A model generated the notes under the pieces. That model ran no database searches. It was given only the letters and a program-made list of their open reading frames with translations, and had not been told where the DNA came from. The position numbers were made by a program, and so were the translations under genes. A stretch of 64,000 nt of DNA, taken from assembly GCA_914767715.1 (NCBI GenBank), contig OU612066.1, forward strand, positions 1,183,001 to 1,247,000, in the 5' to 3' direction. Source of the DNA: Membranipora membranacea (Eukaryota; Bryozoa; Gymnolaemata; Cheilostomatida; Membraniporidae). Within the stretch, counting starts at the first letter, position 1; every line of letters starts with the position of its first letter. Shown here one piece after another: positions 38,801 through 48,900 of the stretch.

Positions 38801-41800
38801 ATAAACCAATAAATAAAAAACAGTGGATGGACAGTATCTAATATGAGACAGAGGCTCTCTCATTACTAACCTGAGACAGAGGCTCTCTCATTACTAGCCT
38901 GAGACAGAGGCTCTCTCATTACTAACCTGAGACTGAGGCTCTCTCATTACTAACCTGAGACGGAGGGTCTCTCATTACTAACCTGAGACGGAGGGTCTCT
39001 CATTACTAACCTGAGACAGAGGCTCTCTCATTACTAACCTGAGACTGAGGCTGTCTCATTACTAACCTGAGACAGAGGCTCTCTCATTACTAACCTGAGA
39101 CAGAGGCTCTCTCATTACTAACCTGAGACGGAGGCTGTCTCATTACTAACCTGAGACGGAGGCTGTCTCATTACTTACCTGAGACTGAGGCTCTCTCATT
39201 ACTAACCTGAGACTGAGGGTCTCTCATTACTAACCTGAGACTGAGGCTCTCTCATTACTAACCTGAGACTGAGGCTGTCTCATTACTAACCTGAGACAGA
39301 GGCTCTCTCATTACTAACCTGAGACTGAGGCTGTCTCATTACTAGCCTGAGACAGAGGCTCTCTCATTACTAACCTGAGACGGAGGCTGTCTCATTACTA
39401 ACCTGAGACTGAGGCTCTCTTATTACTAACCTGAGACGGAGGCTGTCTCATTACTAACCTGAGACAGAGGCTCTCTCATTACTAACCTGAGACTGAGGCT
39501 GTCTCATTACTAACCTGAGACAGAGGGTCTCTCATTACTAACCTGAGACGGAGGCTCTCTCATTACTAACCTGAGACAGAGGCTGTCTCATTACTAACCT
39601 GAGACGGAGGCTCTCTCATTACTAACCTGAGACAGAGGCTCTCTCATTACTAACCTGAGACGGAGGGTCTCTCATTACTAACCTGAGACTGAGGCTCTCT
39701 CATTACTAACCTGAGACAGAGGCTCTCTCATTACTAACCTGAGACGGAGGCTCTCTCATTACTAACCTGAGACTGAGGGTCTCTCATTACTAACCTGAGA
39801 CGGAGGCTCTCTCATTACTAACCTGAGACTGAGGCTCTCTCATTACTAACCTGAGACAGAGGGTCTCTCATTACTAACCTGAGACTGAGGCTGTCTCATT
39901 ACTAACCTGAGACTGAGGCTGTCTCATTACTAACCTGAGACAGAGGGTCTCTCATTACTAACCTGAGACGGAGGCTGTCTCATTACTAACCTGAGACTGA
40001 GGCTGTCTCATTACTAACCTGAGACAGAGGCTCTCTCATTACTAACCTGAGACAGAGGCTCTCTCATTACTAACCTGAGACTGAGGCTGTCTCATTACTA
40101 ACCTGAGACGGAGGGTCTCTCATTACTAACCTGAGACGGAGGGTCTCTCATTACTAACCTGAGACTGAGGCTGTCTCATTACTAACCTGAGACTGAGGCT
40201 GTCTCATTACTAACCTGAGACAGAGGCTCTCTCATTACTAACCTGAGACAGAGGCTCTCTCATTACTAACCTGAGACAGAGGCTCTCTCATTACTAACCT
40301 GAGACTGAGGCTGTCTCATTACTAACCTGAGACAGAGGGTCTCTCATTACTAACCTGAGACAGAGGGTCTCTCATTACTAACCTGAGACTGAGGCTGTCT
40401 CATTACTAACCTGAGACTGAGGCTCTCTCATTACTAACCTGAGACAGAGGCTCTCTCATTACTAACCTGAGACTGAGGCTGTCTCATTACTAACCTGAGA
40501 CGGAGGCTGTCTCATTACTAACCTGAGACTGAGGCTCTCTCATTACTAACCTGAGACAGAGGCTCTCTCATTACTAACCTGAGACTGAGGCTGTCTCATT
40601 ACTAACCTGAGACAGAGGCTCTCTCATTACTAACCTGAGACAGAGGCTCTCTCATTACTAACCTGAGACTGAGGCTGTCTCATTACTAACCTGAGACGGA
40701 GGCTGTCTCATTACTAACCTGAGACTGAGGCTCTCTCATTACTAACCTGAGACAGAGGCTCTCTCATTACTAACCTGAGACAGAGGCTGTCTCATTACTA
40801 ACCTGAGACGGAGGGTCTCTCATTACTAACCTGAGACAGAGGCTCTCTCATTACTAACCTGAGACTGAGGCTGTCTCATTACTAACCTGAGACAGAGGGT
40901 CTCTCATTACTAACCTGAGACAGAGGGTCTCTCATTACTAACCTGAGACGGAGGCTCTCTCATTACTAACCTGAGACGGAGGCTCTCTCATTACTAACCT
41001 GAGACGGAGGGTCTCTCATTACTAACCTGAGACAGAGGCTCTCTCATTACTAACCTGAGACTGAGGCTGTCTCATTACTAACCTGAGACAGAGGGTCTCT
41101 CATTACTAACCTGAGACAGAGGGTCTCTCATTACTAACCTGAGACTGAGGCTGTCTCATTACTAACCTGAGACTGAGGCTGTCTCATTACTAACCTGAGA
41201 CAGAGGCTCTCTCATTACTAACCTGAGACAGAGGCTCTCTCATTACTAACCTGAGACAGAGGCTCTCTCATTACTAACCTGAGACTGAGGCTGTCTCATT
41301 ACTAACCTGAGACAGAGGGTCTCTCATTACTAACCTGAGACAGAGGGTCTCTCATTACTAACCTGAGACGGAGGCTCTCTCATTACTAACCTGAGACGGA
41401 GGCTCTCTCATTACTAACCTGAGACGGAGGGTCTCTCATTACTAACCTGAGACGGAGGGTCTCTCATTACTAACCTGAGACGGAGGCTGTCTCATTAGGG
41501 TGCATGTAGCCTGTACCGACTTTCCTCATACTCCTTATTATTCCTCCATCTGAGCTGTCAGTCAAATCTTCACCTAACGTGGAAAACAGCAAAGTGTATA
41601 TTTGTTATTAATTATTAATAAGTGATGGTTATAATATATCTTGAATAAAATAACAAAACTTATTGTCGTAGCGATTGTGTTTGTCAAGCAACCTCAAATC
41701 AAATAGTACGGCAGGTTATCATGTTAGACTAACCTTTCCAGCTGAAGAGCTCCACCTCAAACAGAAGAGTAGCACCTCCGGGTATCTTAGGAGGAGATCC

Positions 41801-43535
41801 TGAGTCACCGTAAGCGTAATCAGATCTACATATAAGTCGACTGATCTCTCCTTTCTTCATGGTGGCCACACCTTGATCCCATCCTTTGATTACCTGAGCT
41901 GAATTGTAACAAAAGCAGCACAATATATAATGATGTTCTACATTCAAAACCAAACATGATGTTAGTTATCCCAATATCACAGGTCAAAGATAAACCCACT
42001 AAATTGAGGTTCTGTATGGAGATTGCTCAATTAGCTCAGTATGGTTATTATCCAATGATTTACAGATGACTATTAGCTTGGCAGCAGAGGATGTCATGGT
42101 GTTGTGTGAATAAGTAATGAGTAAGTATGATTGTATGTTTCAGAGAAAGTTCCTGAAAATGTTGCAGGTATATTATACTAACTAGAAAAACCTGAAATGT
42201 TTTAGGATTAAGTATTATTTACACGAGAATGAAAGGTATTGATGAAGCAGGCTGTCTACATCCCATTCCACATGGCAACATAATCACTATAGACAGTCTA
42301 ACCAGTATACTATAATATTATCACGGAAAGTCATTACATACAATACACACCTTGACCGAGTTTGAATTTAAATTTATCACTTCTGTCTCTGCTGCTGTCA
42401 AACTTTTCTCCGTTAGCCAGGGTTCCTACATAGTGAACCACAACCTCATCTCCTGTTCCGGGACCCTCATCACCCGTACCTTCTTTGAGTGTCACCTGGA
42501 ATCAACAGTAATACACGGTATGTATAGAGCTAGCTTTTTGGACGAAAGAGTAGGCATATGGCCACCTATCAGCTACTTCCAAGAAGGCCATTAACAAGGT
42601 GATCAATCTAGCAGGATACCTTGGTGACTGTGAGTTTGACTCTATCAATACCATATATAACAGGGTGATGAAAACCAGATGCCTGCGACTTGTAGCGTCA
42701 GACCAAGATAACCCTGTTTTCACGTTCGACCAGCTACCATCAGGTCGATATAAGACTATCAAATTCCGTGTCAATCTCAGGTCAAACTGTTTTCGAGCAT
42801 GCTGTGTACGGAATGTGAATAGTATTCTTTTTTAGCCAGTAGTAATATTTTTTATGTTCATCTATATTTTTTCCTCTTTTCACACCAACCAAGCCAGATG
42901 CTGACAATTTTTAATTTTTATAACAGTTTTTAATGCTCACACTAAACAACATATTACTCAGTGATGAGTCAGTAATAATACAATCAATCAATCAATAATC
43001 ATTCTAGCCTCATGAAATGTTTAATTGATGCAGTGGTTCCTAGAAGGTAGGAACGAAAGAGGCATATTGGCAGCTCAAAATCTTGATCTGTGGCTATGCG
43101 ATCGTGGTCATACTTATTTGGGATATTTACATATGATAATAGTCTTTACTATGAGTTGCATTCTTGTTATGCATGAGAGGTCAACTCAGCGGAGGTTATG
43201 CCTAAGATCGGCCATGTAAATCAGCTTTCTGCTCTCTAACCATACCTAATAGGCACTATGGACTTTTTCATGTTCGTTTGGTTGATTAAAAATCATGCTG
43301 TTTGAGCTGACTTTACAGAATAGAGAAGTCAGAGGTACCCTTGGCAGGCTATATTATCAGAATTTTGTGTCCTTTGTAATGTGAACGATAAATGGAAAAT
43401 CAGAAACAGCATGAGACGAGCAATAACTTGATTGCATACCTTCCTCAAGCCCTCATCTTTGTCCTCGGAGATATCAACCGCTCCTTCTAGCAATTCCTCG
43501 GGTATCGTGTTGTTCGGAGTGGCAGCTATATCCAT
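35886..43535 (-). CDS. FKBP4: FKBP4/FKBP5-like immunophilin: two PPIase domains and TPRs
   Basis: Peptidyl-prolyl isomerase cochaperone; family members bind the Hsp90 C-terminus through the TPRs. Nine exons in coding order: 43440-43535, 42351-42495, 41734-41898, 41475-41573, 38282-38505, 38009-38116, 37635-37871, 36853-37041, 35886-35924; 433 residues against about 459 in human FKBP4. PPIase 1 (~33-135): [23 protein letters not shown] and [13 protein letters not shown]. The family's usual GQG is GQA here. PPIase 2 (~150-250) is more divergent ([19 protein letters not shown]). TPR region ~270-400 ([40 protein letters not shown]). The short last exon encodes an acidic end, GDKADDTEV. Exon 4 ends inside sequence homologous to the minisatellite that fills the next intron. 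The last exon is tiny; its call rests on a clean acceptor and phase. Confidence 0.9.
37141..37358. repeat. 34-bp minisatellite in FKBP intron 7, about 6 copies
   Basis: The unit contains TAAGGGTTCTTC and CTCTGTGCTGTTGTCACATA; copies differ only by a few substitutions (CGCTC or CACTC). It lies between TPR exons 36853-37041 and 37635-37871. Confidence 0.9.
38844..41497 (-). repeat. 28-bp minisatellite (~95 copies) expanded from the FKBP exon 4 splice junction
   Basis: About 2.65 kb of head-to-tail 28-bp units fills most of intron 4. Read on the coding strand each unit contains TAATGAGA, then CCTCTGTCTCAGGTTAG with variants at a few fixed positions (CTCTGTCTC, CTCCGTCTC, CTCAGTCTC and C/G swaps). 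The first unit overlaps coding exon 4: its last 22 bases (AATGAGACAGCCTCCGTCTC plus AG) followed by the donor gttagt are the repeat unit itself. The coding identity of that end is fixed by the protein family, since [15 protein letters not shown] aligns where FKBP4 enters its second PPIase domain, and by the in-phase junction to 38505. Spliced exactly at the first copy, the protein is intact; using any later copy adds a unit and reads straight into TAG. Confidence 0.93.
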
Positions 43536-43859
43536 GTCCGTTTGTTCTAATTTTTATCCTAAAACAAGACACAATTGAATATAATATATACTATAGTAAT
43601 CATTCTTAGTATTCAACTAATTGAGCAATAAATTCAAAAGAAATTGCATATATTATATATTTGTTTGTTTCATCTGACATAACAAACATAGTTGTGTCAC
43701 ACCAAGGAGCACTATTACTCCTTGGTCACACATAATGTATGTGTAATAGGTCTACTTTCACAATCTTTTTAGGGCTACGACCAATGTAGTGTGAATATAC
43801 GATCATCAAATAAATAGTATAACCACCGCACAGCTGAGTCACTGTTCAATCATGATAAA

Positions 43860-43922
43860 AATCAATCAATATCTAACTTAACTTAACTTAAAAAGTTAAG
43901 TTAAGTTAGATATTGATTGATT
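43860..43922. repeat. Perfect 30-bp inverted repeat with 3-base loop
   Basis: The left arm AATCAATCAATATCTAACTT continues as AACTTAACTT and is followed by AAA and its exact complement. The AATCAATCAAT end recurs once more just downstream (43928-43938). It may be a young foldback insertion, a replication-slippage palindrome, or an inverted duplication; no clear target duplication was identified. Confidence 0.85.
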
Positions 43923-44397
43923 GTAAAAATCAATCAATAAGAATATCAACAGCTCATGGCTGATTTAAAACTAAGAGTTTGGTTCATTATTGGTTGATTC
44001 AGTGTTTTGCTACATTTGCTCGAAAAATAGATGGAATAGGCAGTGGTTCTTTTGAAAATTCTACCTTGAGTACAGTATGGATTGATTATCAACAACAGAA
44101 TTTTAAAAAAAAGTTTTGATGAAAGGGCTGGCTATAAAGAAAAAATGCAAATTGAAACTTCCTTCGAGAAAAGATGAAAGTTGGCTCATCAATATTTAAC
44201 TGTAAAGGATGATACAAATCTTCGAGAAAGTATTTATGATTTGATATTGCGTTGACAGAGTTTACAAAAAATACTAAAATATCTCAAAAACAAACCACGC
44301 CCACTTTCATTCTGGGGAAATACAAGGTCATAGGTGAACTCAGACTTGTTGCATTTTTTGCAGTGAGAAAACTCACAGGAACTCTTCATACATCTGG

Positions 44398-44440
44398 GCT
44401 TGCAGGTAGCCTGGGGACGCTGTCCAGGCTAGCTTGCAGG
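44398..44440. mobile_element. 25-bp TAGCCTG mini-palindrome with exact 9-bp flanking duplication
   Basis: The palindrome TAGCCTGGGGA..TCCAGGCTA (44407-44431) is flanked by GCTTGCAGG on both sides (44398-44406 and 44432-44440). It is the shortest member of the family also seen at 28816, 32962 and 44628. Confidence 0.75.
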
Positions 44441-44627
44441 CCTGTATTTTGCTAACATTTCCAGTATCAACCACCGAAAACCACCATCAGGTTCTTAGTT
44501 ATTGGTGGTTGGTACTGTACATAGTAGGCAACCAATGAACTAAAGGTTTAGTTCATTGAGGCAACTAACTTAAATACTACTCTGCAAGCCCCAGAGGTCA
44601 ATATTCTTTTGCAAACATACATACTAT

Positions 44628-44661
44628 TAGCCTGTCTTGAAAAGCTTGACAAGACAGGCTA
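44628..44661. mobile_element. 34-bp TAGCCTG/CAGGCTA mini-palindrome
   Basis: It starts TAGCCTGTCTTG and ends CAAGACAGGCTA, so the arms are exact complements around AAAAGCTTGA. Upstream flank CATACTAT (44620-44627) recurs at 44669-44676, seven bases beyond the element end, so the flanking duplication is imperfectly placed. Confidence 0.65.
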
Positions 44662-44879
44662 TCAGTATCATACTATATGACATATGTTTTAAATGATATA
44701 TTGTTGTTAAGAACTGATATAAATGTAAATGTAAAATAAATAAATGTTATGTAAATCACTTTTTTATTTAGCTGCTCTCCAGCAATCTTTACATGAATAT
44801 AAGATTAATACATATACATATTCAATTTAGCGCACTCCTGTACAAGGTAGGAGTGGGCAAGCTAGGCTATTGTCCGGAG

Positions 44880-44990
44880 AGCTCACCTCCTTTAGCAGCA
44901 TGGGTAGTGACCGGGATTCGAACCTGCAACTCTCAGATTAGAATGCTCGAATCCTAAATGCCCCTCAGGTGGCACCGTTAAATATCGGGG
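44880..44990 (-). repeat. tRNA-derived SINE remnant
   Basis: On the minus strand a B box GGTTCGAATCC is followed by CGGTCACTACC. Upstream sequence resembles a decayed anticodon region, but the stems do not pair well, so it is called a SINE remnant and not a tRNA gene. Confidence 0.45.
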
Positions 44991-45269
44991 TACATGGGGT
45001 AGAGACAGCTTTTTAAGACATATCATACATACACTTAATAATATACTATTCTAAAAAAACTTTTTTATACAACAGTGATCTGACTTATCCATGTTTTTCT
45101 TCCTTGTCAGTATTAACAACGTATTTCGTGACAAATTTTTGTCTATGATAGTAATAAATCCATCCATCCATCCTAACCACTACGCCACCCTTAATGTGTT
45201 ATTAAGCAGTAGCCTATTTCATCAATATTGCCTTTTTGACAGAGAGAGTGCGGCAGTATACACATAATT

Positions 45270-45470
45270 TTCCTACCATTTCTTACAGAAAATGTCCAGC
45301 TCTGTATGGGCGTGTGGCAAGTGCTGTATGGGATATTCTTCTAGCTGTAGAGGCCTTGAGCGCTGTAAGTAATGTCCCATACAGCACCTGCCACATGTCT
45401 TGCAACATCCGTGCCAACGACGGTTTTTCTTAGGGCCCATTCAGAACTGCATTAAGTTTTTGTAATGACG
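45270..45470 (+). repeat. Dispersed repeat, copy 1 (inverted relative at 57108-57215)
   Basis: The stretch GTCCCATACAGCACCTGCCA, then CATGTCTTGCAACA and later CCCATTCAGAAC with AAGTTTTT, occurs in the same order, on the opposite strand, at about 57108-57215. This copy also has an internal inverted repeat (GTGCTGTATGGGATATT against AATGTCCCATACAGCAC), so it may be a foldback-type element. Boundaries are approximate. Confidence 0.6.
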
Positions 45471-45922
45471 TATCGCCTCATTCTGAGTGTAGCACGGCAG
45501 CTTAGTTGTTGCCTTAAATACCAGCCAGTCTCACTGCTACGTGAAAAATGGAACATGCTTGAGGGGTTTTATTGCATACTGGTACCAATGAACTAGGTTT
45601 AGTTCATTACTGGTACATGTCTAGTTTGCATACGCCTACTAGCGAAGGTATGTAAACGCACCAGGACTATGGTTGTATGATGACTTAGCTCGTACTGAGT
45701 ACTCTACAGCATTGTTGTCGCACTTTTTGCATACCTTAATTAAAGCAAAAGACATAAATGACTGGTCATGAACATATGCACACAGACGGAGCATGGTATG
45801 CAACTGTAATATATGACATTACAACCATCCCCCTCACCACACTAAACTTCGCACCCATGACATTGTGTGCCATCAACAATTTTTGTGTATTAGCAGACGT
45901 TGGAGGAGGGTGAGTTTGCACC

Positions 45923-48900
45923 ATGCTGAAGGTTGGTCAGTTAGCCAGATCTCTGATACACGCTCATCAGACTTCAGGCGTATCTGCTGCGAGTTTGCTG
46001 CTCAGCCCCAGGTGTAGAAGCCACTATAGTACTACAAAGTATGACGAGGTTTATAGGAAGTCACTAGAGCACCCTGAGGAGTTCTGGGCAGAGATATCTC
46101 AGTGTGTTCACTGGTTTAAACCTTGGTCAAAGGTGTTAGACCTGTCGAACTCTCCAGCCCAGAAGTGGTGAGTTAACACTGTTCTCCAGACTTAAGATTT
46201 ACAATGATGTAATATATTCGAAGTTTTTTAATGTGTCAGATCGAAGATTGTTTTGTTGATGCATCATTAAATTAATACTGGACTCGCTCACTTTTGGACC
46301 TATATGCATTCTGAATGTACCGGACATGTGCTCCATTCTACAGGTTTACAGGAGGAGAACTGAATACATGTTACAATGCTGTGGATAAACATGTAGAGAA
46401 TGGTAGAGGAGATCAACCAGCTGTCATACATGACAGCCCTGTCACTAACACTGTAACAACTCTCACATTCAAAGAGCTGCAGCAACAGGTGCCTCTATAA
46501 TAACTCTATACTAGATACCATATTTTGCTTCTTTTTATTCCTGACGTTTAACCTGCACATTACCAAAGCTCTCATACCTGTGGCGTTGAAGCTATGTCAT
46601 AGTTGGATGAATACAGTGGAATAATAATTAAAAAATTCATGGTTAACTTCCTCAAACTAAATTATATTCTAGATGCTATATAAGGTAGGTTAGTTTCACC
46701 AGTTGTTTTACAATATGATAATGATATTGATTGTTATTGTTGGTCAGGTCTCACTAATGGGCGATGTACTGAGAAGGAGAGGTGCTGGTAAAGGTGACAG
46801 GGTTATTATATACATGCCTATGATACCAGAGGCCCTTGTTACTATGTTAGCTTGTGCTAGGATCGGTGCTGTACACAGTCTAGTCTTTGGAGGTTTCTCT
46901 GCTAAGGAATTATCAGTCAGAGTGGATCATTGTAAGGTACCGTCCAGCGGTGTCCTTTCATATTGTGGCCAAATCAATCAAAAAGCTTTATTATCTAATT
47001 TGCCGGAGGCTATATGAGATAGTGACCTTGAAGTCATAAAAAATACTTGGCATTAATTCTTATTTTGGTTAAACTAAAATTACTGTGTCATGAAATAGGT
47101 GCACCGAAAGCTAAGCCTACTTCCTGATACATATTGTTACTAAATTTCTGCAGGGAACTTCCATTCTCCCTGATCTCTGTAGCATTGGACTTTGGTTTGA
47201 TAACTGCAGTGCTAAAACAAATAGGGAAAAAAACCTGTTGAGCGGGAACAGGAATACATAGCTATGCAAAAGAAATGTTACCCCCTACCACTATAATTGA
47301 TGTTACCTTCAAATCTATAAAGATTTTAGCCCTCCTCACCAACACAGTTTATGTGTCTGGCTTCAGGCGTTTGCTCACCTTGAAGTAAGATAAAGTTGCA
47401 AGTTGTATTCATTCATTCAGTCATAAGGGTAAGGTATTTTTTTCACATCGCACTCAATTCATCAGCAATGGGTTCAGAAAATCTAACCGAATCCTTTTTG
47501 ATAAATGAGTCTTACAAAATCAAATCTGTGATATAGATTCAAGGCTGAATTTATCATGTGAGGGAGGCCAGCTCAATGTAGCCGACCTCCTAAAACTACA
47601 TATGTGAATAAGATTTCAGAATTTAAACTTCAAACTCCAAAATTCTCCTCATTTAATTTTCATCGATTGTTGAGTTCAGCTTTCTGTCACAGGTGATCAA
47701 CATAGACATAGTTTGCAATAATACAAAATCAAAGTGATCTATGATCTGCCTTTCTCATGCTTTTCCTCTGCCATACATTACACTCAAAACTTATCTAATG
47801 GGAATTAACCATAGATTTAAAAACAGTATAGATAGGAGATTGGGCTTTAGTAACTTTGCATTAAGTCCCCACCCGTATCGTCATTGTGCCACCCGCAGTG
47901 TCGCGTTATGCATAGCGTAACTGCCAGTTGGTTTATAGTCAGCACCTTTTGTCTTTCATGATGTTAACCTTATCAGAAAGTGTCTAATGAGAGATGGCTA
48001 TACGGAGTAAATCGACTTCTGAGCCAATCACAATGTTGTAAGAACATGATTGGCTGGAAGGTCGTTTTACTAACAGTCATGTGACACCCAGCCTTATGGT
48101 CTAGATTGCTAAAATTCCTAGATCTGAGGCTAAAGTAGCTATCATATTATTGGATAGACAGGAGCACACAATGACCTATCTATACTGTTTTTAAATCTAT
48201 GGAATTAACACACAATTGTCAGGGGGACATAAATCACAAAAATCAATCAAAAACCTCCTCATTAACGAGCCTTGCCTATTCTTAGGTGAATTCAACGCCC
48301 TTTTGTATGATCATTAAACTCTCTTGTATGTTTGCATGAACCTACAACTCTAGATTGCACCTGATAGCAGAGCTGTTCAGCGCACTAGATATTTATTAAT
48401 TGTGATATTTGTTCTGTATTTTAGCCCAAGGTTCTAGTCACAGCTAGTTGTGGAGTGGAGCCTAACAGAGTTGTAGACTATGTACCTATAGTGGAACAAG
48501 CCTTAGAAATGTCGGAAAACAATCAACTCCCCGAAGTGATCATATACAATCGACCAGAAGTAAGCACAATATGTGATTCGCTTACATCACCTTCAGTTGA
48601 GCTTGTAGCACTCTAATGAACATCATTATTTTACTATTCTCATTTTGAGCAATCGATTGAGTCCTAGCAAAACCTGCTTTGATTTATATCTGGATTTGTT
48701 TGCAGTTAGACAAGGTAGAAATGAAAGCTAACCAGTACTGCTACCAAGATGAGATTAGTAAAGCTAAGCCTGTAGACTGTGTCCCATTGGCATCCGAGGA
48801 CCCGCTCTATATTCTATATACATCTGGTACCACAGGCCAGCCTAAAGGTGTGATGCGTACAAATGGAGGCCATGCTGTGGTGCTTACTTGGTCTATGAAT

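Larger units (their letters stand above)
43536..45922. other. Divergent intergenic region between FKBP and ACSS3, rich in small repeats
   Basis: No coding exon found. It should hold both promoters. It carries a perfect hairpin (43860-43922), two TAGCCTG mini-palindromes (44407 and 44628), a tRNA-like SINE remnant (~44885-44990) and one copy of a dispersed repeat (~45270-45470). Confidence 0.6.

Noticed and set aside
38844-41497. Minisatellite as possible coding repeat
   Set aside because: The 28-bp unit is not a multiple of three and includes TAG and TAA, so no frame stays open.
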